Below, in pieces: positions 22,601 through 34,541 of a DNA stretch of 48,404 nt. The stretch is from contig JAWQFJ010000460.1 of NCBI GenBank assembly GCA_034096865.1, positions 44,101-92,504 of the forward strand. The letters are read 5' to 3'. Source of the stretch: Theodoxus fluviatilis (taxonomy: Eukaryota > Mollusca > Gastropoda > Cycloneritida > Neritidae). The stretch's first letter is position 1; each line of letters starts with the position of its first letter. Under the pieces are notes generated by a model. It worked only from the letters and a program-made list of their open reading frames with translations, did no database searches and was not told the DNA's origin. A program made the translations under genes and the position numbers.

Positions 22601-25600
22601 TTGGTGGCATTTCGGAGTCATTTTCTTCACAGTTCTCATCTTCAGTTTCGTGTGCTCTCTGTTCAGCCATTGTCTCGAAAAGCGCACGTGGGTTGGCAGT
22701 AGGCCTAACGCGTTTAGTTGTGTCCGGTATTCGCTTGGAGAAGCCGATTTGGCACTAACAAGCTACAACGCAACGCCCCCGGGCACTATAAGCACTGCAC
22801 GCAGCAAACGACTTCCGGCCGAAAACATGGATCGGAAAATAAATCGGTCAAGCGAGATGATGAAAATTGCAGATTGTGATATGCGTAGCCAAAACAATAC
22901 CGTTTGCGTAGAAAACAATAGACTTGCGTAGTTGCGTAGTATATTATGCAAATTCGTAGTTTACTATGCTCAATGTGTAGTGTAAACAGGTCTGTCATCA
23001 TCATCATCATCATCACCCCTACCACCACCACCATCATCATCAACACCATCCTTCATCATCATTCTTCAGCACCATAATCAGCATCGCTGTCATCATCATC
23101 ACCACCACCATCAACATTATTGTCAATTCCCCACCATCGTATGTCCCCTGCAAAAAACACTTGTTTTTAAGGTGGATTTATTCCATGAATGTTCCATTCA
23201 CTTCTGAACACACAGTTATCAATAGCACATATGACAAGTATAGTCAAGCTCCACATAAACCACTGGTAGTTCAGAGAGTTCCTGGAAGGAAGGAGCGACC
23301 GTTGAAACCTGCCTTGGAGAAGGCAGTGCCTGAGGACACCCACCTTGGAGAAGGCAGTGCCCGAGGACACCCACCTTGGAGAAGGCAGTCCCCGAGGACA
23401 CCCACCTTGAAGAAGGCAGTGCCCGAGGACACCCACCTTGGAGAAGGCAGTGCCCGAGGACACCCACCTTGGAGAAGGCAGTGCCCGAGGACACCCACCT
23501 TGGAGAAGGCAGTGCCTGAGGACACCCACCTTGAAGAAGGCAGTGCCTAAGGACACCCACCTTGAAGAAGGCAGTGCCTGAGGACACCCACCTTGGAGAA
23601 GGCAGTGCCCGAGGACACCCACCTTGGAGAAGGCAGTGCCTGAGGACACCCACCTTGGAGAAGGCAGTGCCCGAGGACACCCACCTTGGAGAAGGCAGTG
23701 CCCGAGGACACCCACCTTGGAGAAGGCAGTCCCCGAGGACACCCACCTGGCTGAAGATGGTCTCCAGGGCCTCCCTGGTGCAGCTGAAGGGAAGATTCTT
23801 GATGAACAGCTTGTTGGTCTCCAGCTCTGTGGGATACTGCAAAGGGCAGTGCAAGGAAGCATAATTCACCATCGTCCCATTATCATCCATCCACTACAAC
23901 GAGCCTGGTTCCTACTTGGTCCTTCCCATTATCATCCATCCACTACAACGAGCCTGGTTCCTACTTGGTCCTTCCCATTATCATCCATCCACTACAACGA
24001 GCCTGGTTCCTACTTGGTCCTATGCCTTGCTTGGATTCATTTCAAAATGCACACAGATGTCAAAGAGCTCTTGGACGTGAGCCAAGATGTTCTATGACAT
24101 ATTGCAACATTCAGCACAAGTAGACACACTGCTTAGCCTGCCTAGTGGGCAAATAACAGGCTGGTGTCAACGTGTGTCAAACATTTGAGTGCCTTTACAT
24201 CTGTTTTAATCATGTTGACAAACGTTGACACCAGCCCATTCTTCACAAGATTTTTAGCAAAAGCAACGTATCCCATTTCTCTACAGCAACTATCTTTATT
24301 TTCATTTGGTCCTATGCCTTGCTTTGATTCATTTCAAAATACACAGATGTCATAGAGCACTTGGGACGCAAACCAAATGTTCAGAGACAAACTGCAACAT
24401 GCAATGCAACGAGACGATACATCATGTACATGTCTACCTTCCCATATTCACCTCTCTACAGCAACTATCTTCATTTCTATTTGGTTGGATGTGATAATGG
24501 ACTAGGAAATAAAGCCTTCCCCCCCCCACCCACACCCCCACCCCCCCCACCCCCCCGCCGCCCTCACACCCCCCCCACCCCAAAAAAAAATAGTTGCGGT
24601 TATGGTTATTTGACTGACCATTTTTTTCTGTAGACCCTAAACTTTTTTCCATAATGCAAAACAAGAAGGGAAAGAAATTGATAATAAACAATGGCCTGAG
24701 TACTTTCCCATTGTCTCTGCCCTACGAGCACTCTGGAATCCACTATTTAAGTTTCAAAAAAGCGTTTTCAGTGAAGGAAAGTTTGGTTTATGTTCAATCT
24801 GGCCTCGTCTAAAAAGAAAAATAGAAAGAAAAAAGTTCAGGCTGACCTACCAACCCTTTTTTTTCTTTGCCATGTTTCCTTGACCACCATTTTTTTTTCC
24901 TAAACCAAACGTAGTGTGAAATAGAGCATCCTGCATTACAAGGAGACACTACAACTCTGGCTTCCAACATTCATAGCTCCAATTCTGCCTTCTCAGATCC
25001 CAGTCACTTTCATGCCTTGTGTCACTGAGCACTCAGAGACTGAAAGGTTGTGGGTTCAATCCCTGGCTGAGATCCTATACACTGTCTTTGTCCCCTGCAT
25101 GGGCTTCAGTCTTGAGCCAGGAAAGGGATGTACGGGGCAGGCAGGAAGAGGTGCTGCATTAATGAATCAAGAGACACTCAGGCCCCACACAGCAGTTGAT
25201 ACTTACATGTTTACACCAGGCTTTCAAAAAGATGATCAATCCAGGCTGTACTCACTCTGAACTGCGCTTTGGATTTGTTGGACCTGGTTTCACAAGGTGA
25301 CACAAACATAGGCCGTCCTTCTACCAGCTGTCGGTCCATCTGTAGCGCAGCCTCCACCGGCATCTGTAGCAAACAGCCACAGTCCACCTCACCTCTTCAG
25401 TCCACGGGGCTATAACGCTGTTGGAATCTTATCACAGAATGATCAACATTCAATATGTACATTATCTTTACATGCTGACTGAAACATATGCATGACATTT
25501 TTTTTCTTTCTGTTTTTCGAAAATTCTTCATGAAAGGTAGTACAGATTTGTGTATGTGTGTGTGTGTGTGCACAAATTCAAACATTGTCAAAATACACAA

Positions 25601-28600
25601 TGGACAGATTCAAATAGTGCGTATCATTTACAACACAATACAGCATAAAAACTGGAAACTGAGTATGGAAGTGTGGAGGGCAGTGTGTGTTTGTGTTTGT
25701 GTGTGTGTGTGCATGTGTAAGCGCCAGCACACACACACATGCAAGAGCATGCATGCAAACAAGCATGCATGTGTGAATGCATACATGTGCATGTGTGTGT
25801 TTGTGTGGGATGAAAGGAGGGAGGGAGCAAGAGAAAGAAACCTACCATGGATGTGAACTCTACATAGGCATAGCCCTTAGACTTGCCCTTGAAGTTCCGC
25901 ACCAGCCGGACCTCCGCAACCTCTCCACACTGAATACAGGAAAAGATAAGCAATCCTTCAATGCAAATCCACTTGACAGTCACTAGGAATCAGAGATGCA
26001 ACGTTGCTTTACCATGACCCGGAGTGATGGCTACCTGCTATCTTTATAAGCAACATTTTTCACTTGCTGCCAGCTGTAGGTCATTAGCAAAAAAATCCTC
26101 TAACATTTCAAACTTATTTGATCTTTTCAAAATTCAGCACTGACATAGGTCAACTCTCATCTAATCTTAAGGGAATAAATTGTAGTTTAAACAACATTCC
26201 ATCAATGAAACATTTTTACTGGAGAGAATTTTTTTCTCTCCAAGAAACCCTGCGATGAAGTTATCGTTCTCACATGCTTTTTTTTAAGTTCAAGGGCATG
26301 ATTGATAACAAAATGGAATTCAGCACAAGGGGAAGGAAAAATGGGGAAAACATTCAGGACAGCACTCCTGAACAAAGCCAGGGATGATGGGGCTTACTGT
26401 TGAGAAGATTTCTTTCAGCTTCTCTTCTGTGACGTCAAACAGCAGGTTGCTGACAAAAACAGTCTGGTCGTCCTTGGCAGGGTGGTGAGTGAATGAGCTG
26501 CCACTGGCCACTGCAAAAAGGGCAGTGCATTCCTGTACTGGATGTCTCACAAAACAGGCCAGGCCAGAAATCCCCTGGCAGCTAGTCTTCACCTCACTGA
26601 GGTTGCATGCTGCACATGTCATGATGGCATTGGCATCTCAGCATTTGAAGTCTTGTGTTGCATCAAATTGCCTACAATATGGCCAACAGAATGGGAGATA
26701 CGACACGACACTGCAAAACTTCAAGATACAAGACACCAGTGGTTGTCAATCCCATCATGAAGTGTCTAGCGATGTGACTTTAGTGAATTAAACAGCAGCT
26801 TCATGTAATTTGGGAAGAAATTACTTATTTCCATGATGAAGCAGAAACTCCAACATGAGACTGTCAAGGAACATTTCTGTTCTCAGATCACATTTTCAAA
26901 GACAGATTTTCATCTCTTGCTCTTCAACTAACATAGATCTGTCCTTTTCTATAGAACCCTCAAGGTAACATCACAGGATCTACAGTTGTCCATTCCCTCA
27001 AGGTAACATCACAGGATCTACAGTTGTTCATTCCCTCAAGGTAACATCACAGGATCTACAGTTGTCCATTCCCTCAAGGTAACATCACAGGATCTACAGT
27101 TGTTCATTCCCTCAGCCAGAGGGCAAAAAGTCAAAGTAGCACATTCCACTTTCCCAAACACATCACATGACACATGACTATTCACCTTCCTCTTCCCTCT
27201 GCTCGTCCTGGGCAGCCTCTCCCTCCCCCTTCCCCTCAGGGGCAGAACCCTTGTAGCCAGGGGGGGGAGGGCCTCTGCTGTCCCCTGAGGGTGGGGGCTT
27301 GTAGCCAGGGGGGGGAGGGCCTCTGCTGTCCCCTGAGGGTGGGGGCTTGTAGCCAGGGGGGGGAGGGCCTCTGCTGTCCCCTGAGGGTGGGGGCTTGCAG
27401 CCCGGGGGAGGAGAACCACGGCCCTCCTGTGAGGGAGGGGGCTTGTACCCTGGAGGGGGTGGGCCTTTCTTCTGATCCCCCTCTGCCCCCTTGAAGCCAG
27501 GGGGTGGGGGACCCCTTGCCTGCTTGGGGGGAGGGGGTACCTTGAAGTCCCCCCCTGCATTGGCCCCTTCTGCACTGTCAGCATCCCTATCTTCCAGCTG
27601 CCAAGAACAGTGGAGAACATCTCAGTTGAATAAAATCCTGAACTTAAGATACAAATCCTAAACAGAGCTAAAGAAACTTATTGTTATTATTTTTAAGTAT
27701 GTGTGATTTCAAAACGTTGTTCTTGAAAAAAATCAAAATGAACTTCTACAGAAACAAGTCTTTCAGCACATCAGAATTAAAAACGTATACAATTACAATG
27801 TATGCCAGTTAGAGAAGTATGTGTAGAAAATTCACGGAGAAGTATTCCACACCAAGTAGAGAAGTATGTGTAGAAAATTCACGGAGAAGTATTCCACACC
27901 AAGTAGAGAAGTATGTGTAGAAAATTCACGGAGAAGTATTCCACACCAAGTAGAGAAGTATGTGTAGAAAATGTATTATAAGTATTCCACTCCAAGGCAG
28001 AGGCAACACCAATACACTCTCCAAAGCAAAACACTTCTGTTGGTCATTTCTGATATATTTCTCATTTCACCAACCATAGATGACTAGGTCATTTATTGAT
28101 TAAAAGAATAACTTACAGAAATATGAGTCTTGAGCATGTATGCTGGACATGTCTAGTTCTCAAAAGGAACAAGAAGGGCAAAGCCCATACGACTCACATG
28201 CTTGACCTTGACCTTTATATGACCTTGACCTTCAGGTGACCTTCAAGGTCAAGGTCAAACAACTAAACCTACCAATGACATCATACACAAAGAAATGCTT
28301 TACACATTTTTCCTACCAAAATACATGTGACCTTGACCCAAGGTCAAGGTCATCCAAGGTCATGCAACACAAAGCTGTTAATTCAAGGCATAGGAAGCAC
28401 AATGGTGCTTATTGGCACTTTCTACCATGAGATATAGTCACTTTTAGTGGTTCACTACCCCATTTTGGTCACATTTCATAAGGGTCAAAGTGACCTTGAC
28501 TTTGATGATATGTGAACAAATGTGTCTCATGATGAAAGTATAACATGTGCCCCACATAATTATTAAGTTTGAAACAGTTATCTTCCAAAGGTCAGGGTCA

Positions 28601-29170
28601 AGGTCACTTCAAAATATGTATACAATCCAACTTTGAAGAGCTCCTGTGACCTTGACCTTGAAGCAAGGTCAACCAAACTGGTATCAAAAGATAGGGCTTG
28701 CTTTGACCTATATACCACTTGTAGCTAAGGTCGCCATTCTCAATAACGTGGGAGAAAATTGGGAAAATGTGAAAAATGACTTTTTTAGACCACATTTATG
28801 GCTCCTGTGACCTTGACCTTGAAGCAAGGTCAAGTCACTATGTATGTTTTTTGAGGCCTTGTCATCATACACCATCATGCCACATTTGGTGTTGATAGAC
28901 TTAATAGTCTCCGAGAAAAATCCAACATTTAAGTTTTTTACGCCCGGACGGACGGACGCCCGGACGGACGCCCGGACGGACGGACGGACGACACGGCTCA
29001 GTACATAGACTCACTTTTGCTTCGCATGTGAGTAAAAAACTGTCACATTCAGACAAGCACCTAACAACATACAGAAAGCAGCAATTACCAAAAGCCCTTC
29101 TGTGATGGCTGACACTGCAGACAGGCCATCTCAGCTCACTGTCTCCTCACCTTTCGTTTCCTGGCCTGGG

Positions 29171-29203
<33 letters not shown>

Positions 29204-32200
29204 TGGACTGCTGTTTGGACTGCTGCTGTTGCTGCCTTGGCTGATGCTGGGCAGCAGGTGCAGCCTGCCCCTGCTTCTTCTGCTGCTTCTTGCCTTGTTT
29301 CTTGTGGTCTCTGGCAACTACTTCCTTCTCTGCTTGCTGCAAGAACATTGACACCCACTTCTCACTGAGGCAGGGGACCATGAAAAGGAATGGAGAAACT
29401 GGAAGCAGAACTGAAGAGTTACTTATGGCTGGAGCTGCTCAGTGCCCCTTCATCAGCTGGAGCCCTTGGCTGCTGGGCTTTCTGGGCCTGCTCCTGTAGC
29501 TCAGCCAGGGCCTGCTCCAGTAGCTCAGCCAGGGCCTGCTCCTGTAGCTCAGCCAGGGCCTGCTCCAGTAGCTCAGCCAGGGGCTGCTGGGCTTTCTGGG
29601 CCTGCTCCTGTAGCTCAGCCAGGGCCTGCTCCAGTAGCTCAGCCAGGGCCTGCTCCAGTAGCTCAGCCAGGGGCCTCTGGGCTTTCTGGGCCTGCTCCTG
29701 TAGCTCAGCCAGGGCCTGCTCCAGTAGCTCAGCCAAGGGCTGCTCCAGTAGCTCAGCCAGGGCCTGCTGCAGTAGCTCAGCCAGGGGCTGCTGGGCTTTC
29801 TGGGCCTGCTCCAGTAGCTCAGCCAGGGGCTGCTGGGCTTTCTGGGCCTGCTCCTGTAGCTCAGCCAGGGGCTGCTGGGCTTTCTGGGCCTGCTCCAGTA
29901 GCTCAGCCAGGGGCTGCTGGGCTTTCAGGGCCTGCTCCAGTAGCTCAGCCAGGGGCTGCTGGGCTTTCTGGGCCTGCTCCTGTAGCTCAGCCAGGGGCTG
30001 CTGGGCTTTCTGGGCCTGCTCCTGTAGCTCAGCCGTAGGCTGCTGGGCTTTCTGGGCCTGCACCTGTAGCTCAGCCAGGGGCTGCTGGGCTTTCTGGGCA
30101 TGCTCCAGTAGCTCAGCCAGGGGCTGCTGGGCTTTCTGGGCCTGCTCCAGTAGCTCAGCCAGGGGCTGCTGGGCTTTCAGGGCCTGCTCCAGTAGCTCAG
30201 CCAGGGGCTGCTGGGCTTTCGGGGCCTGCTCCAGTAGCTCAGCCAGGGGCTGCTGGGCTTTCGGGCCTGCTCCAGTAGCTCAGCCAGGGGCTGCTGGGCT
30301 TTCGGGCCTGCTCCAGTAGCTCAGCCGGGGCTGCTGGGCTTTCGGGGCCTGCTCCAGTAGCTCAGCCAGGGGCTGCTGGGCTTTCGGGCCTGCTCCAGTA
30401 GCTCAGCCAGGGGCTGCTGGGCTTTCGGGCCTGCCCCAGTTGCTCAGCCAGGGCTGCTGGGCTTTCGGGGCCTGCTCCAGTAGCTCAGCCAGGGCTGCTG
30501 GGCTTTCGGGCCTGCTCCAGTAGCTCAGCCAGGGGCTGCTGGGCTTTCTGGGCCTGCTCCAGTAGCTCAGCCAGGGGCTGCTGGGCTTTCGGGGCCTGCT
30601 CCAGTAGCTCAGCCAGGGGCTGCTGGGCTTTCAGGGCCTGCTCCAGTAGCTCAGCCAGGGGCTGCTGGGCTTTCGGGGCCTGCTCCAGTAGCTCAGCCAG
30701 GGGCTGCTGGGCTTTCTGGGCCTGCTCCAGTAGCTCAGCCAGGGGGGGGCCTGAGCAGCAAGGGGCTACTGGGGGGGCATCAGGACAGGGCCAGACTATT
30801 TAGATCCAACAGTGCCCTCTAAGTCTAACTAACCTGGTACAAGACTCACTTCAGACTATGCTTGACAGACAAATGGAGTCTTTCACCTCTAGCTAAAACT
30901 GATAATTTCAACAAAATTTCCATTAATATTCATCCAGTTTCTTCCAGTTCAATCATGACACAAAATACTTTCAAATATAAAATGACAGATATGGCATCTG
31001 AACATCCACATCATGGAAACAAATCAATCAGGAACATTTGGTTAGACTTCTGCAAGAGGGAGCCACACTAGTGGACTCATCAAGGAGAGGGGTGCAGGAA
31101 AGGACAGCGACAGAGACGTACACACAGCTGAACAGGCGACAGCATCTGGCTGGCTGCATGTTTAATAGGTGTTTAGGTTCAAAGATGCCCAAGTAAAAAC
31201 TGCAGTCAAATCACATGCTGTGGCCCTTTCGCTTGTGTGTTACATTCATTTTTGCCTTGTCTTCCCGCACTCCTCTCCTCAGAGGAGTCCAATAGTGTAG
31301 CTCGCCTGCAGAAGTCTAACCAAACATTTATGTCAGATAAAGCTAATTTTACTTTTCTCTTGGACAGACAATATCAGCTAACATAGAAAAAAACTCATTC
31401 CCATGCACTAGAGCCAATCATTTCAAGAAGCGTTGGGTGTCAACATCAAGAAGAGACCTGCCATCCCCGTCCATCCAAACCCACCCCTGTCCATCCAAAC
31501 CCACCCCTGTCCATCCAAACCCACCCATGTCCATCCAAACCCACTGTTGTCCATCCAAACCCACCTTTGTCCATCCAAACCCACTGTTGTCCATCCAAAC
31601 CCACCCCTGTCCATCCAAACCCACCCATGTCCATCCAAACCCACCCCTGTCCATCCAAACCCACCCCTGTCCATCCAAACCCACCCCTGTCCATCCAAAC
31701 CCACCCCTGTCCATCCAAACCCACCCCTGTCCATCCAAACCCACCCCTGTCCATCCAAACCCACCCCTGTCCATCCAAACCCACCTCTGTCCATCCAAAC
31801 CCACCTCTGTCCATCCAAACCCACCCTGTCCATCCAAACCCACCTCTGTCCATCCAAACCCACCCTGTCCATCCAAACCCACCCCTGTCCATCCAAACCC
31901 ACCCCTGTCCATCCAAACCCACCCTTGTCCATCCAAACCCCACCCCTGTCCATCCAAACCCACCCTCTGTCCATCCAAACCCACCCCTGTCCATCCAAAC
32001 CCACCCCTGTCCATCCAAACCCACCTCTGTCCATCCAAACCCACCCCTGTCCATCCAAACCCACCCCTGTCCATCCAAACCCACCCCTGTCCATCCAAAC
32101 CCACCCCTGTCCATCCAAACCCACCCCTGTCCATCCAAACCCACCTCTGTCCATCCAAACCCACCCCTGTCCATCCAAACCCACCTCTGTCCATCCAAAC

Positions 32201-34218
32201 CCACCTTTGTCCATCCAAACCCACCCCTGTCCATCCAAACCCACCTCTGTCCATCCAAACCCACCCCGTCCATCCAAACCAACATCTGTCCATCCAAACC
32301 CACCCTGTCCATCCAAACCCACCCCTGTCCATCCAAACCCACCCCTGTCCATCCAAACCCACTTTTGTTCATCCAAACCCACCCCTGTCCATCCAAACCC
32401 ACCCCTGTCCATCCCAAACCACCCCAGTCCAACCAAACCCACCCTGTCCATCCAAACCCACCCCTGTCCATCCAAACCCACCCTGTCCATCCAAACCCAC
32501 TCTGTCCATCCAAACCCACCCCTGTCCATCCAAACCCACCCTGTCCATCCAAACCACCCTGTCCATCCATACCCACCCCTGTCCATACAAACCCACCCTT
32601 GTCCATCCAAAATGGCCTACCTGGAGCCTGACGGTTCCAGCATGCGTTGGAGCTGTGGCCTCACAACCGCTGCACTGCCTCGGTCGTAGGATTCTAGGTT
32701 ACCTGGGAAACATACACACGTGGAGCTTTCATCTCCATTTTAGGCCCTCAACATCTCCCACATGCGATTGTAGAAGTGTAAAGTATCAGTTTGAAAATAG
32801 ACATACAATATGCCTGGATGTGAGAATTTAACAAAAGCTTCCAACAAATAACTCAAATCAAGCCAGCCCAGCAGTGAGGATCCTTTTTTTCCTTCTGAAT
32901 TAGCTTCTCTTCTCTTAACATTTCAAAGAAGATTTTTTTTCTTCACGTATAAAGGTGTGTAGGACACACACAAAAAAGTTTGGATTTGGGGTTGTTCTTT
33001 TTTAGGAATCCAGCTAACACTTTCAAACCTTACAAAACATATTACAAATATTTCTCACAAGAATAATAAAAACCGCTGGCGCTGAACCTCCAGGTTTTGG
33101 AGAAGAAAAAAAGAAGATCGGGTTCGAACCCGCAGCCTCCGAGAAAAGAGGAGGAAAAAACGCACACACACACAAACACAAAAAACCAGGTGGGTTCGAA
33201 CCCACAACCCCTCGAAAAAAAGTTTCAGTGTAGAATCGAACCTGGTCATGCATGACCAAGAGCCCAATGCTCTACCAACTGTGCCATTGTAAACTTGTAG
33301 GTATGTGAAGCATTTATAACGACCTTGTCATAAACCCTCGTGGTTCGTATTTTGCACTGTAAATTGTAGAAAAATGGATGATAGCATGAACTGTTTGGTA
33401 TTTCATACGGATCTAACCCATCAACGTCAATATTCTTTTCGTAGTATCGCATTTTGGCGCCTGCTGGTAGAGGTTCAACATATATCGAAGCGTTTTGCTG
33501 AAGTAGGAAAGATAACTCGGTTTGACTCGATGTCATTACGCTGAAATGGTCGTTGTCCCCAACATTTCCGGGTCAGGGATTGATTAAATCATCATATTTT
33601 TGTGACACTGAGACCAGACCATCAAAACAATTAGCACTAGGCCTTGAATCAAATCGTCGTACGAGATCTTACGTTGACTGCAAATGTACAACAGTGCCGC
33701 GTGATTGTGTCGACATTCAGTTAGTTCGCTGGGCCCCTATTCACAACGGCGATTTATCTTTTTAACACTCGATTTATCCCCTATCCCCGCGTTATCTTGA
33801 TCGGTTAGATAAGGTACGCTCGTCAGAGGATCCTAGGTTGCGCTTTGCTATATATACTGCTTTCTTTGTCGTCTCTTCGATTCTCTTAGATCGTAGATGA
33901 CGTCATGAGATTACGTCAAAGCGGAACAGGCAGTTGGAATCGTCTGAGTTTAGAGACAAGGGTAGTGAATTAGGCAGTACAGTAGTCGCCGCTTATTAAA
34001 AACACATTGGGACCGAACAAAAGTGTTTTTAATAAGCGGCGTTTTTATTAACCGTTTGCTTGTTGAACATGTCCATCAGTAACGAAGTAAATCCGGACCT
34101 TACCAACTGTATTTAAAAAACGGCTGTTTTTATTAACCGCGTGTTTTATAAGCGGCGACTACTGTATTGCCTTTCTTACTTACATTCAGCCCTTGAGGCA
34201 AAATATTCAAATGTGGTA

Positions 34219-34287
<69 letters not shown>

Positions 34288-34378
34288 AGAGACAGAGACA
34301 GAGAGAGAGAGACAGAGAGAGAGACAGAGACAGAGAGAGAGAGACAGAGGAGAGACAGAGAGAGACAGAGAGAGAGAC

Positions 34379-34423
<45 letters not shown>

Positions 34424-34480
34424 AGGGGAGCTGGGAAAAGGGGAGGAAGGGAAGAGAGAATGAGAGTAAGAGGGTGGGTG

Positions 34481-34541
<61 letters not shown>

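Noticed and set aside
23167..23890. 231-aa and 223-aa - strand ORFs running through the 31-bp array
   Set aside because: Only 23747-23836 is exon; the rest is intronic repeat whose period shifts the frame.
27036..27620. 194-aa - strand ORF with HPQGTAEALPPLAT repeats
   Set aside because: Wrong frame over the proline-rich exon; the frame with PPPPGYKPPPSG matches the splice phases on both sides.
29390..30319. 309-aa Ser/Cys-rich + strand ORF
   Set aside because: Antisense frame of the 42-bp repeat; no splice or start context, and the - strand frame fits SART3 better.
31418..32831. Pro/His-rich and Trp/Gly-rich ORFs up to 464 aa
   Set aside because: Artefacts of the 20-bp minisatellite; all three frames on both strands stay open, and the array ends at a splice donor.
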